This document shows positions 44,743 through 54,172 of a stretch of 64,000 nucleotides of DNA, in pieces. The stretch's first letter is position 1; each line of letters starts with the position of its first letter. The stretch is from Ruminococcus sp. (lineage in GTDB: Bacteria; Bacillota; Clostridia; Oscillospirales; Ruminococcaceae), in the NCBI GenBank assembly GCA_021199305.1, contig JAJQIH010000035.1, positions 1-64,000 of the forward strand, in the 5' to 3' direction. A program made the position numbers and the translations under genes. The notes beneath the pieces were generated by a model. The model had not been told where the DNA came from and ran no database searches. It saw only the letters and a list, made by a program, of their open reading frames with translations.

Positions 44743-45261
44743 ATTAGCAAAGGTGAACAGAGAATTAACGAAGCTGTTACAGGAAAAGAACTTCGTATCA
44801 TCGACAGCGAGGGCAATCAGCTTGGCATGATGAGTGCCAGAGAAGCTTTGGAAATTGCCTATGAAAAGGATCTCGACTTAGTTGAAATTGCTCCGAACGC
44901 TAAACCGCCTGTCTGCAAGATTATGGACTACGGTAAGTATCTGTTCGAGCAGTCGAAAAGGGAAAAGGAAGCTAAGAAGAACCAAAGGGTTGTCGAGGTT
45001 AAGGAAGTCAGAATGTCATCTACCATTGACACTCACGATTTTCAGACCAAAGTTAATCAAGCTATAAAGTTTCTGAAATCCGGCGACAAGATTAAAGTTT
45101 CGGTAAGATTCAGGAAAAGAGGAATTGCTCATCCTCAGCTTGGCGAGGAACTTTTAGGTCGCTTTAAAGAAGCGGTTTCGGAATACGGCAATGTTGACAA
45201 ACCTGCAAAAATGGAAGGCAGAAGCTTAGTTATGTTTGTTCTGCCGAAATCCAGCAAGTAA
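44743..45261 (+). CDS. infC: translation initiation factor IF-3, starting at ATT
   Basis: IF-3 controls start-codon selection on the 30S subunit; 172 residues. The frame extends upstream of the first ATG (44824) to an ATT codon at 44743, encoding SKGEQRINEAVTGKELRIID, the conserved IF-3 N-terminus. GGAGGTG is 7 bp before the ATT and no ATG, GTG or TTG is usable. AUU starts in infC are known in other bacteria and let IF-3 repress its own translation. The C-terminal domain has RGIAHPQLGEELLGR. It leads infC-rpmI-rplT. Confidence 0.95.
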   Translation: MSKGEQRINEAVTGKELRIIDSEGNQLGMMSAREALEIAYEKDLDLVEIAPNAKPPVCKIMDYGKYLFEQSKREKEAKKNQRVVEVKEVRMSSTIDTHDFQTKVNQAIKFLKSGDKIKVSVRFRKRGIAHPQLGEELLGRFKEAVSEYGNVDKPAKMEGRSLVMFVLPKSSK

Positions 45262-45284
45262 ATTATTTAAGGAGGATAAATAAT

Positions 45285-45482
45285 ATGCCAAAGGTAAAAA
45301 CACATTCTGGTGCAAAAAAGCGTTTCAGAGTTACAGGCACCGGCAAGGTAAAGTATCAGCACACAAACAAAAGACACAGACTTACTCAAAAGGCTCATAA
45401 GAGAAAGAGGATTTTGCGTAATGGCGCATATACAGACAGCGCTGATTTGAAGAACGTAAAGCAGCTTATCCCTTACAAATAA
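45285..45482 (+). CDS. rpmI: 50S ribosomal protein L35
   Basis: A 65-residue basic protein matching L35 (MPKVKTHSGAKKRFRVTGTG, then KRHRLTQKAHKRKRILR). It lies between infC and rplT with GGAGG before the ATG. Confidence 0.97.
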   Translation: MPKVKTHSGAKKRFRVTGTGKVKYQHTNKRHRLTQKAHKRKRILRNGAYTDSADLKNVKQLIPYK

Positions 45483-45530
45483 ATCGAGTTGTAGGGACAA
45501 ATTCATTAAAAATTTCAGGAGGTAATTACT

Positions 45531-45884
45531 ATGGCTCGTGTAAAGGGAGCAATGATGACTCGTAAGAGAAGAAATAAAACTCTTAAGCTTGCTAAGGGCT
45601 ACTGGGGCGCAAAGAGCAAGCATTTTAAAATGGCTAAAGAAGCCGTAATGAAATCTGGACAGTACGCTTATGTTGGAAGAAGACTTAAGAAGAGAGATTT
45701 CAGAAGACTCTGGATTACGAGAATTTCAGCAGCTTGCAAGCTTAATGGAATTAACTATTCACAGTTTATGAACGGCGTTAAGAAGGCTGGAATTACACTT
45801 AACAGAAAGATGCTTTCAGAAATCGCTATCAGCGATCCTGCTGGATTTACTGCGATTGTTGAAAAGGCAAAAGCAGCCCTTTAA
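45531..45884 (+). CDS. rplT: 50S ribosomal protein L20
   Basis: A 117-residue protein matching L20: the N-terminal basic extension ([31 protein letters not shown]) and the globular end ([20 protein letters not shown]). L20 is both an early large-subunit assembly protein and the expected repressor of its own operon through the leader at 44602-44720. Confidence 0.98.
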   Translation: MARVKGAMMTRKRRNKTLKLAKGYWGAKSKHFKMAKEAVMKSGQYAYVGRRLKKRDFRRLWITRISAACKLNGINYSQFMNGVKKAGITLNRKMLSEIAISDPAGFTAIVEKAKAAL

Positions 45885-45894
45885 TTAACATAAT

Positions 45895-45928
45895 AACACG
45901 CAGTGAGATTTTCTCTTGCGTGTTTTGT
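45895..45928 (+). terminator. terminator after rplT
   Basis: AACACGCA (45895-45902) pairs with TGCGTGTT (45917-45924), with an inner GAGA/TCTC stem; a T-rich stretch follows. Confidence 0.75.
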
Positions 45929-45993
45929 TGTTTTTACGATTGGCAAGCGAGATGCCCGAAAGTGCGAATTTGAAACAGAAAAGGCTGAAAATT

Positions 45994-46773
45994 ATGGTTA
46001 TAAAATCAAAGGACAACCCGAAGATAAAGCAGCTCGCAAAGCTTATTTCTTCAAAAAAAGAACGCCTGAACAGCGGTAATTTTGTCATTGAAGGAATAAA
46101 GCTTTTAGGAGAAGCTCTTGCTGAAAACGCAGAGGTTTTAGCGGTGTTTGCATCATCTTCAGCTATTGAAAAATACAGCTCTGTTTTAACTCTGGCTCAA
46201 AACGCTTGCGAATTTTACGAAATTACAGACGATATTGCCAAAAAGGTGTCTGACGCTAAAAGCCCACAGGGCGTGTTTGCTATTGTGACAAGCAGTTACA
46301 ACGGCCTTGATGCCTTCGGCGATACAGACGACAAAATATTGGTTTTGAATAATATTTCCGACCCAGGAAATTTGGGAACTCTTCTTCGTACCGCTGACGC
46401 TGTTGGAATAAGCTCGGTCGTTTTGTGTGAAAACTGCTGTGAGGTTTATAACCCAAAGGTTGTAAGAAGCACTATGGGTAGCATTTTCAGACTTAAAATT
46501 ATCTGCGAGGAAAGCTTTAAAAGCATTTCTGGTTGGTTTAATGCAAATGATGTCAAATCCTTTGCGGCGGTTGTCAATATGCAAGCTGAAAGCTTAACGC
46601 AAATTGAATTTCCAGATAGATGTGCTATAGTTATCGGCAACGAGGGAAACGGCTTGAGCGAGCGTGATATTTCTCTTTGCGACAGACGGCTCACTATCGA
46701 GATGAAAGGGAATACCGAGTCGCTCAATGCGTCAGTAGCGGCGGCAATAATTATGTGGGAAATGACAAAATGA
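45994..46773 (+). CDS. TrmH/SpoU-family RNA 2'-O-methyltransferase
   Basis: A 259-residue SPOUT methyltransferase. An N-terminal substrate-binding domain (NPKIKQLAKLISSKKERLNSG) is followed by the SpoU motifs LNNISDPGNLGTLLRTADAVG, VRSTMGSIFRL, IVIGNEGNGLSE and SLNASVAAAII. This is the RlmB/YsgA-like type that methylates ribose in rRNA or tRNA; the target is uncertain. ATG 45994 with AAAAGG upstream is chosen; a longer frame starting at 45916 begins inside the rplT terminator. Confidence 0.9.
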   Translation: MVIKSKDNPKIKQLAKLISSKKERLNSGNFVIEGIKLLGEALAENAEVLAVFASSSAIEKYSSVLTLAQNACEFYEITDDIAKKVSDAKSPQGVFAIVTSSYNGLDAFGDTDDKILVLNNISDPGNLGTLLRTADAVGISSVVLCENCCEVYNPKVVRSTMGSIFRLKIICEESFKSISGWFNANDVKSFAAVVNMQAESLTQIEFPDRCAIVIGNEGNGLSERDISLCDRRLTIEMKGNTESLNASVAAAIIMWEMTK

Positions 46774-46810
46774 GAAAAGGGAGTTCCTTTTTGAAACGGA
46801 GTGTGATACA

Positions 46811-48022
46811 ATGACTAATAAAGAGCTGTGGCTGTGGATTACAGCATCGTTTGGCCCCGCTAACAAGAGAAAGTGGGAAGTTATGTCAGGCTATTCGTCA
46901 ATTGAAGAATTCTACTCCGATTTTGTCAGAGGAAATATAATTACGCTGACCTCCGAGGAAAAGGCAAGGATGAAAGGCGTAACCGAGCAAAAGGTCAAGC
47001 AGATAGCATATTATTGCGAAGTAAAGGGAATAAATATATACTGCTATGACGACGATGATTTTCCGCAAAGGTTCAGGGACTTGTTTAATCCGCCAAGCGT
47101 TCTGTTCGTTTTGGGTGATATAAAGGGAATTGACGAGTCGGTTATAGTTTCCTTTTGCGGCTCAAGAGAAATTTCTGAGTACAGTCAAAGCTTTGAGAAA
47201 AGCGTTGTAGCTGACCTTGCAAGAGCGGGCGTTTTAATCGCAAGTGGTATACAGGTCGGTGCCGATATGGAGGCAAGCGTTGAAGCTGTAAACAGAAACG
47301 CAAAAAGCTACGCTATACTCGGCTGTGGACTGGAATATGAATATCCAAAGGGAAGCGGTGAGCTTGTTCGCAAAATCGCTAAAAACGGCGCAGTTATCAG
47401 CGAATATTTTCCTAATCACAAACCAAGGAGAAAGGATTTCCACTACAGGAACAGACTTTTAGCAGCAATCGGCTTGGGCGTTGTAGTTGTACAGGCTTCT
47501 GCCAAAAGCGGTTCTTTGAGTATTGCTGAATTTGCTTTGACTGAAGGAAAGGATATTTTTGCGTTTTCTCCAGGCGACGTGTTCAGTGAAAATTATCGTG
47601 GAAATATTATGCTATTGCGTGACGGGGCGCTACCAGTCTTTGACGCAAACGACATTTTAAACGAATATAAAAACAATTATTCGCACAAGCTTACTTTTTC
47701 AAAAAGCTTTACGGATAGCTATTCTATGGATAAAAGAAAGCCTTTTGAAAGAGGAAGAGGCAGAAATAAAGCTGCTAAAAATACAAATGATAAGAATATC
47801 GACCAAACTGCAAAGCAGGAAGTGGAAGAAAAGGAAATCGATCTATCAGGCTTAAGCGATTATGGCAAGCAGATAGTTGACGCTTTAAAGAATAAAACTC
47901 TGCTTGTTGATGAGATTTCAGAGGTCACAAAGATAGATTTAATGACGCTGAATTTAGAGCTGACTGAGCTTGAGATTTCAGGCGTTGTAAAAGCACTTCC
48001 CGGAGGAAGATATTCGTTGTAG
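46811..48022 (+). CDS. dprA: DNA-processing protein DprA
   Basis: A 403-residue DprA/Smf protein, which loads RecA on incoming single-stranded DNA during transformation. The Rossmann-like core shows FCGSREISEYSQ, IASGIQVGADMEASVEA, YAILGCGLEYEYPKGS and VVQASAKSGSLSIAEFAL. A polar Lys/Asn linker (~295-345) leads to a C-terminal winged helix. The dprA-topA-trmFO order is common in Firmicutes. Confidence 0.95.
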   Translation: MTNKELWLWITASFGPANKRKWEVMSGYSSIEEFYSDFVRGNIITLTSEEKARMKGVTEQKVKQIAYYCEVKGINIYCYDDDDFPQRFRDLFNPPSVLFVLGDIKGIDESVIVSFCGSREISEYSQSFEKSVVADLARAGVLIASGIQVGADMEASVEAVNRNAKSYAILGCGLEYEYPKGSGELVRKIAKNGAVISEYFPNHKPRRKDFHYRNRLLAAIGLGVVVVQASAKSGSLSIAEFALTEGKDIFAFSPGDVFSENYRGNIMLLRDGALPVFDANDILNEYKNNYSHKLTFSKSFTDSYSMDKRKPFERGRGRNKAAKNTNDKNIDQTAKQEVEEKEIDLSGLSDYGKQIVDALKNKTLLVDEISEVTKIDLMTLNLELTELEISGVVKALPGGRYSL

Positions 48023-48040
48023 ATAAAAGGAGTGAGTGAA

Positions 48041-50128
48041 TTGTCCGATTTAATCATAGTTGAGTCGCCTTCAAAGATAAGAACTATAAAGAGGTATCTT
48101 GACAAGGGTAGCGATGTTATCGCTTCAAACGGACACTTGAGAGATCTTCCAAAATCAAAGCTCGGAGTTGACATTGAAAACGGCTTTGAGCCGCATTATA
48201 TAAATATCAGAGGCAAGGAGTCTTTGATTAAGGAAATCAAGAAAAAAGCAAAGAAGTATGACCACGTTTATCTCGCAGGAGACCCTGACCGGGAAGGAGA
48301 GGCTATTTCCTGGCATTTGGCTCAGATTTTAGGTCTGGACATTAACGATAACAACAGAGTTACCTTTAACGAAATCACCGAAACGGGCGTTAAAAACGGA
48401 ATGAAAGCCCCTCGGAAAATAGATATGAATCTTGTAAACGCTCAGCAGGCAAGGCGAATTCTGGACAGAATTGTCGGCTATAAGCTTTCACCGTTTTTGT
48501 GGAGAAAGATTCGTAAAGGTCTTTCTGCTGGTAGAGTTCAGTCTGTTGCGGTTAAAATGATTTGTGACAGAGAAAACGAAATCAGAAGCTTTGTGCCAAC
48601 TGAATATTGGTCTGTTGATGCGCTTTTGAAAACCGCAAGTGCAAGTAAGCCGTTTGCGGCCAAGCTGTTGACGATTGCTGGTAAGAAGGCGGAGCTTTCA
48701 ACCAAGGAGCAGACTGACGAGATTCTTGATAAGCTAAACGGTGCAGAGTATGTAGTTCAAAATATTAAAAAGACTATAACCAGGCGATCTCCGAATCCGC
48801 CGTTTACAACTTCAACCTTACAGCAGGAGGCTTCAAAGCGTCTTAATTTCCAGACTAGAAAAACGATGATGATAGCTCAGCAGCTTTACGAAGGAGTTGA
48901 AATCAACGGACTGGGACTGACGGGTCTTATCACCTATATGAGAACCGACAGCCTCAGAGTTTCCGAAGAAGCAAGAAAAGCGTCAGCAGATTTTATTTTG
49001 AAAAATTACGGGGAGAATTATCTTCCTGACAAGCCGAACGTTTACAAGTCAAAAAACAACGCTCAGGATGCTCACGAAGCTATCAGACCTACACACCCTG
49101 AGCTTACGCCAATTGACGTTAAGCAAAGCGGAGTTTCAAACGACCAATACAGGCTTTATAAGCTGATATGGGAGCGTTTTATGGCAAGCCAGATGGCAAA
49201 GTGTCAGCTTAATACTATATCAGTTGATATTTCAGCGCTTGATTGTATATTCAGAGTTACAGGTTTTACCGTTCGATTTGACGGCTTTACAGTTTTGTAT
49301 TCTGACATCAAGGACGAGGGAAACGATAAGAAAACAATTTTACCGGAAATTCACAAGGGCGATGTATTAACGCTTGTTAACCTTGAAGGAAATCAGCATT
49401 TTACTCAGCCGCCTGCAAGATATACAGAAGCGACGCTTGTAAAGGCGTTTGAGGAAACTGGTATCGGCAGACCGTCAACTTATGTTCCGACAATTACGAC
49501 TATACTATCGAGAAATTATGTTGAACGTGACGGAAAGCAGCTCAAGCCTACCCCTTTAGGTGAGATTACAAACAGCCTTATGAGCGAACAGTTTGAGAAC
49601 ATTGTAGACGTTAAGTTTACAGCTAATATGGAAACAAACCTTGACGAGGTTGAAAACGGTAAGAAGGACTGGGTTGAGGTGCTGGAAAGCTTTTACGATG
49701 ATTTTTCAAAAAGCCTTGACAAAGCGGAGCAGGAGCTTGACGGAAAGAGAATTAAAGTTCCTGACGAGCCGACCGATGAGATTTGCGAAGTCTGTGGAAA
49801 GCCAATGGTTATAAAGGTCGGAAGGTTTGGAAAGTTTATGGCGTGTACAGGCTTTCCAGAATGCACAAATACCAAAGCAATAGTCATCGACACAGGTGGA
49901 ATTTGTCCGCTTTGCGGCAAAAAAGTTCTTCAGAAAAAGTCAAAACGAGGTAAGACCTACTACGGCTGTGAGGACAATCCTAACTGCAAGTTTATGACGT
50001 GGGATCTGCCGACTGATAAAAAATGTCCGAACTGCGGTTCAACACTATTCCAGAAGGGCGGCAAAAACGGAGTCTTGATTTGTCACAAGGAAGACTGCGG
50101 CTACAGCAGGAGCGTAAACGATGAATAG
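48041..50128 (+). CDS. topA: DNA topoisomerase I
   Basis: Type IA topoisomerase that relaxes negative supercoils; 695 residues. It opens with the Toprim motif LIIVESPSK and has [15 protein letters not shown]. The active-site tyrosine is Tyr299 in [10 protein letters not shown]. Three C-terminal zinc fingers are visible ([41 protein letters not shown]). I favour the TTG at 48041, 8 bp after AAAGGAG, over GTG 48032, which lies in that site. Confidence 0.96.
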   Translation: MSDLIIVESPSKIRTIKRYLDKGSDVIASNGHLRDLPKSKLGVDIENGFEPHYINIRGKESLIKEIKKKAKKYDHVYLAGDPDREGEAISWHLAQILGLDINDNNRVTFNEITETGVKNGMKAPRKIDMNLVNAQQARRILDRIVGYKLSPFLWRKIRKGLSAGRVQSVAVKMICDRENEIRSFVPTEYWSVDALLKTASASKPFAAKLLTIAGKKAELSTKEQTDEILDKLNGAEYVVQNIKKTITRRSPNPPFTTSTLQQEASKRLNFQTRKTMMIAQQLYEGVEINGLGLTGLITYMRTDSLRVSEEARKASADFILKNYGENYLPDKPNVYKSKNNAQDAHEAIRPTHPELTPIDVKQSGVSNDQYRLYKLIWERFMASQMAKCQLNTISVDISALDCIFRVTGFTVRFDGFTVLYSDIKDEGNDKKTILPEIHKGDVLTLVNLEGNQHFTQPPARYTEATLVKAFEETGIGRPSTYVPTITTILSRNYVERDGKQLKPTPLGEITNSLMSEQFENIVDVKFTANMETNLDEVENGKKDWVEVLESFYDDFSKSLDKAEQELDGKRIKVPDEPTDEICEVCGKPMVIKVGRFGKFMACTGFPECTNTKAIVIDTGGICPLCGKKVLQKKSKRGKTYYGCEDNPNCKFMTWDLPTDKKCPNCGSTLFQKGGKNGVLICHKEDCGYSRSVNDE

Positions 50129-51443
50129 CGCAACTGTTATAGGAGCAGGACTTGCTGGAGTTGAAGCCTGTTATCAGCTTTCACGGCACGGCATTAAGGT
50201 GAAGCTTTTTGAGATGAAGCCTTATAAGAAATCTCCGGCACATAAGCTTGATAGCTTTGCGGAGCTAGTTTGCTCAAATTCCCTGAAGGCTAAAAGACTT
50301 GAGTCGGCGGCTGGAATGCTAAAGGAAGAAATGCGGATTTTAGGCTCTCTTACAATGAAAGCTGCAGACAAGACCGCCGTTTCAGCAGGCGGTGCGCTCG
50401 CAGTTGACAGACAAGCATTTTCTGAATACATCACCGATTATATAAGACAGGACAAAAATATTGAGATTATATCCTCTGAGGTAAAAAGCGTTCCAAAGGA
50501 CGATTATGTTATAATTGCAACAGGACCGCTTACAAGCGAAGCTCTGAGCGAGAGCATAAAGGAGCTTTGTTCGCAGGAGTATCTGTATTTTCACGATGCG
50601 GCGGCTCCGATTGTTACTTACGAAAGTCTTGATAAGAGCAAGGTTTTCAAAGCTTCAAGATACGACAGAGGTGAAGCGGACTATATAAACTGTCCTTTTG
50701 AAAGGGAAGAGTACGAAAGGTTTTATCAGGAGCTTATAAACGCTGAATCCGCTCCGCTGAAGCAGGTGGATACCGAACATTTTTCAAAGGACGGCTTTAA
50801 GGTCTACGAGGGCTGTATGCCGATAGAGGTGCTTGCAAAAAGAGGTGCTGATACTATGCGCTTTGGCCCGCTGAAGCCTGTAGGCATTACTGACCCAAAA
50901 ACTGGTAAGCGACCATATGCGGTGGTACAACTCAGAGCTGAAAACAACAAGGGCGATTTATATAACATCGTCGGCTTTCAGACAAATCTGAAGTTCGGCG
51001 AGCAAAAGAGAGTTTTCTCACTTATTCCAGGGCTTGAGCAGGCGGAATTTGTCCGATACGGCGTTATGCACAGGAATACTTTTATAAATTCGCCAAAGCT
51101 TTTAAACAGCAGCTTTAATATGAGAAGTCACAGGAATATCTTTTTCGCAGGGCAGATAACAGGAGTTGAGGGATATATTGAATCAGCGGCGTCTGGAATA
51201 ATTGCTGGAATAAATTTATCGAGAATGATTTCAGGCAAAGATTTTTTAAATCTGCCAAAAACTACTATGATTGGTGCGCTGTCAGGCTATATCAGTGATG
51301 AAAGCGTTGAAAATTTTCAGCCAATGGGCAGTAATATGGGAATATTACCGCCGCTTGAACAAAGAATAAAGAATAAATCCGAGGGATATTTAAAGGTCGC
51401 AACGAGAGGAATTGACGACTTAAAGGCAACGCTTGGAATGTAA
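50121..51443 (+). CDS. trmFO: methylenetetrahydrofolate-tRNA-(uracil-5-)-methyltransferase
   Basis: Folate- and FAD-dependent enzyme that makes 5-methyluridine at position 54 of tRNA; 440 residues. The N-terminal FAD-binding motif is [17 protein letters not shown], with [17 protein letters not shown]-like YEGCMPIEV, and [14 protein letters not shown] following. The start overlaps the topA stop by 8 bp. Confidence 0.97.
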   Translation: MNSATVIGAGLAGVEACYQLSRHGIKVKLFEMKPYKKSPAHKLDSFAELVCSNSLKAKRLESAAGMLKEEMRILGSLTMKAADKTAVSAGGALAVDRQAFSEYITDYIRQDKNIEIISSEVKSVPKDDYVIIATGPLTSEALSESIKELCSQEYLYFHDAAAPIVTYESLDKSKVFKASRYDRGEADYINCPFEREEYERFYQELINAESAPLKQVDTEHFSKDGFKVYEGCMPIEVLAKRGADTMRFGPLKPVGITDPKTGKRPYAVVQLRAENNKGDLYNIVGFQTNLKFGEQKRVFSLIPGLEQAEFVRYGVMHRNTFINSPKLLNSSFNMRSHRNIFFAGQITGVEGYIESAASGIIAGINLSRMISGKDFLNLPKTTMIGALSGYISDESVENFQPMGSNMGILPPLEQRIKNKSEGYLKVATRGIDDLKATLGM

Positions 51444-51458
51444 AAAAGGAGTAATCTA

Positions 51459-52457
51459 ATGAATATTATAATAGACGCTTTTGGCGGAGATAACGCACCA
51501 CTGGAGGTAATACTCGGAAGCAAAAGAGCTATCGAAAACTTAGAAGACGTTCATATGATTTTAGTTGGCGACGAGGGTAAAATCAAAGCCTGCGCTGAAA
51601 GGAATCATATAAGTCTCAGGGGACTTGAGATTGTACATACCGACTCTGTTATAGATATTTGTGAAGAACCTACCGAGATTATAAAGTCAAAGAATGATTG
51701 CTCAATGGCAGTCGGTATGAAAATGCTTGCAGAGGGTAAGGGCGACGCCTTTATTTCCGCAGGCTCTACGGGTGCGCTCGTTGTCGGCGCTACCTTTATA
51801 GTAAAAAGAATCAAAGGTATAAAAAGAACTGCTATTGCTACAATGCTTCCAACCTCTAAGAAGCCGTTTCTGCTGATTGACGCTGGAGCTAACCACGATT
51901 GCCGCCCTGAAATGCTTGTACAGTTTGCAATTATGGGAAGCATATATATGGAAAAAATTATGGACAGAAGAACGCCTGGTGTATATCTTGCAAACATCGG
52001 CGAGGAAGCTTCAAAGGGCAGAGAGCTTGAACACCTGACTTACGACCTTTTAAGCTCAGCAAATGTTAATTTCTGCGGAAATGTAGAGGCAAGAGATTTG
52101 CCAGTTGGCGATATTGACGTTTGCGTTACCGACGGCTTTACGGGTAATATGCTTCTGAAGCTTTACGAGGGTATGGGAAAAATGATGTCAAGAGAGCTTA
52201 AGGGCTTGATGACAAGCAATTTCATAAGCAAGCTCGGGGCGCTTTGTATGCTTAAAGGAGTTAAAAAGTTCAGGAAGAAAATGGATTATACCGAGTATGG
52301 TGGAGCACCGCTTTTAGGCGTTTCAAAGCCTGTTATCAAGGCTCACGGAAGCTCCGATGCAAATGCGTTTTACCACGCTATAATTCAGGCAAAGAGCTGC
52401 GTTGAAAGCAATGTGGTTGATGAAATCAGCAATTCGTTAAAAGAAATGAAGGTTTAA
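51459..52457 (+). CDS. plsX: phosphate acyltransferase PlsX
   Basis: Makes acyl-phosphate from acyl-ACP for phospholipid synthesis; 332 residues. Key segments are IDAFGGDNAPLEVILG, AFISAGSTGALVVGA, IDAGANHDCRPEML, and VTDGFTGNMLLKLYEG. GGAG precedes the ATG. In many Firmicutes acpP follows plsX before rnc, but here rnc starts 2 bp later, so acpP must be elsewhere. Confidence 0.96.
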   Translation: MNIIIDAFGGDNAPLEVILGSKRAIENLEDVHMILVGDEGKIKACAERNHISLRGLEIVHTDSVIDICEEPTEIIKSKNDCSMAVGMKMLAEGKGDAFISAGSTGALVVGATFIVKRIKGIKRTAIATMLPTSKKPFLLIDAGANHDCRPEMLVQFAIMGSIYMEKIMDRRTPGVYLANIGEEASKGRELEHLTYDLLSSANVNFCGNVEARDLPVGDIDVCVTDGFTGNMLLKLYEGMGKMMSRELKGLMTSNFISKLGALCMLKGVKKFRKKMDYTEYGGAPLLGVSKPVIKAHGSSDANAFYHAIIQAKSCVESNVVDEISNSLKEMKV

Positions 52458-52459
52458 AA

Positions 52460-53146
52460 ATGGAAAAGATTTCTGAATTTGAAAAGATAATCGGTTATAG
52501 CTTTAAGGATAAAAATCTGATATATACGGCGCTTTCTCACTCGTCCTTCGCTAACGAGAAAAAAAAGCAGCGCAAGAGCAACGAGCGGCTTGAATTTTTA
52601 GGTGACAGCGTTTTATCAATTATAGTTTCCGATTATATTTTTGAGCATTACACCTTTCTCCCTGAGGGGGAGCTTACAAAAATCCGAGCTTCTCTTGTCT
52701 GTGAAAAGGCGCTGTTTGAATTTGCAAAGCAAATCAGGCTCGGCGACTTTATAATGCTTGGAAAGGGAGAAATAAATACAGGCGGCAGAACTCGTCCGTC
52801 GATTCTTGCCGACGCTTTTGAAGCTGTAATTGCGGCAATTTATCTTGACGGCGGACTGGAAGCAGCTAAAAAGCACGTTTTGAGGTTTATCCCCAAAGAC
52901 CTTGATCCGAAGCATTACCAGATTACCGACTATAAAACAGTCTTGCAGGAAATTATTCAGCGCAACCCTGAGGAAACGGTTGAGTATGTTCTGACGGGCG
53001 AAAAGGGTCCCGACCACGATAAGGAATTTACAGTTGCTGTAATGCTGAATTCAAATGTTATCGGCGAGGGAAAGGGAAAAAGTAAAAAGAGCGCAGAGCA
53101 GATGGCGGCGAAGCAGGCTCTGGATTTAATGGGTTATGAAGCATAG
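52460..53146 (+). CDS. rnc: ribonuclease III
   Basis: Double-strand-specific endoribonuclease, 228 residues. The catalytic signature is NERLEFLGDSVLS, with the second acidic cluster in ADAFEAVIAAIYLDGG. The C-terminal dsRNA-binding domain (~150-225) ends GKSKKSAEQMAAKQAL. It processes rRNA and SRP RNA precursors. It overlaps the radical SAM gene by 11 bp. Confidence 0.97.
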   Translation: MEKISEFEKIIGYSFKDKNLIYTALSHSSFANEKKKQRKSNERLEFLGDSVLSIIVSDYIFEHYTFLPEGELTKIRASLVCEKALFEFAKQIRLGDFIMLGKGEINTGGRTRPSILADAFEAVIAAIYLDGGLEAAKKHVLRFIPKDLDPKHYQITDYKTVLQEIIQRNPEETVEYVLTGEKGPDHDKEFTVAVMLNSNVIGEGKGKSKKSAEQMAAKQALDLMGYEA

Positions 53147-54152
53147 CAATATTTCAATTTTTATACCACATCTCGGCTGTCCTCACGCTTGTAGCTTTTG
53201 CAATCAGAATACTATAAGTGGACAGCAAAAAGCTCCGACTCCAGATGAAGTCAGAGAGATTTTAAGCAAAGCGCTTAATGAGGTCAAGGACAGGAAAAAC
53301 ACAGAAATCGCTTTCTTTGGCGGAAGCTTTACTGCTATTGACAGAGATTATATGACGGCTCTCTTAGAGGTCGCAAACGAGTTTCTGGGGGAAAACGGTT
53401 TTTCGGGAATACGAATTTCAACTCGTCCTGATTTTATTGACAGCGAGGTTTTGTCGTTGCTTAAAAGCTATCATGTTACAGCTATTGAGATTGGAGCGCA
53501 AAGTATGTGCGACGACGTTTTATTCGCAAACGAACGTGGGCACACTTCAAGCGATGTTAAAAATGCATCCCGGCTTATTTTGGATTTTGGTTTTGAGCTT
53601 GGACTTCAGATGATGACAGGACTTTATAAATCAGCTCCTGAAAACGATTTGTATACGGCTTATGAAATAATAAAGCTTCATCCCAAAACGGTCAGAATTT
53701 ATCCTGTTGCTGTTTTGAAAAATACAAAACTTCACACGCTTTATACCAGCGGCGAGTACAAGCTTATAACCTTTGATGAGATGGTGGACGAATGTTCTAA
53801 AATGCTTATTATGTTTAAATCTGCAAATATTGAGGTTATAAGATGTGGATTGCATTCATCTGAGGACGTAAAAAACAATCTCGTTGCAGGCTTTTATCAC
53901 CCCGCATTCAAGGAGCTTTGTGAGGGCAGAATTTACAGGAATGAAATAAACAGACTTATTGCAAACACTGACAGGAATCACTTTGAGTTTTTAGTAAACG
54001 ACAGGTGCATCAGCAAGGCAAAAGGTCAGAACAAAGAAAATCTGAGATATTTTGAACAAAAGGGAATTGCTATAAAGCTGATTCCTGACCGCAATACAAA
54101 AATTTATGAGCTGAAATTACTTGATACTTCTATGAAAGGAGCAGGTTTGTAA
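53136..54152 (+). CDS. Elp3-like radical SAM protein
   Basis: A 338-residue radical SAM protein with the cluster motif CPHACSFC near 16-23 and the SAM-binding FFGGSFTAID. The C-terminal part resembles Elp3-type radical SAM proteins commonly found between rnc and smc in Clostridia, but the histone-acetyltransferase-like domain of full Elp3 is absent. It lacks a C-terminal SPASM cysteine cluster, so it is not a likely SCIFF maturase. Reaction unknown. Confidence 0.8.
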   Translation: MKHSNISIFIPHLGCPHACSFCNQNTISGQQKAPTPDEVREILSKALNEVKDRKNTEIAFFGGSFTAIDRDYMTALLEVANEFLGENGFSGIRISTRPDFIDSEVLSLLKSYHVTAIEIGAQSMCDDVLFANERGHTSSDVKNASRLILDFGFELGLQMMTGLYKSAPENDLYTAYEIIKLHPKTVRIYPVAVLKNTKLHTLYTSGEYKLITFDEMVDECSKMLIMFKSANIEVIRCGLHSSEDVKNNLVAGFYHPAFKELCEGRIYRNEINRLIANTDRNHFEFLVNDRCISKAKGQNKENLRYFEQKGIAIKLIPDRNTKIYELKLLDTSMKGAGL

Positions 54153-54172
54153 AAATTGCAGACTAATTTAAG

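Noticed and set aside
45916..45993. Longer start for the TrmH-family methylase
   Set aside because: The extra codons lie in the rplT terminator and do not resemble the family's N-terminus.
53136..54152. The radical SAM protein as a distant SCIFF maturase
   Set aside because: It is too short and lacks a C-terminal SPASM cysteine cluster; its neighbours are rnc and smc.
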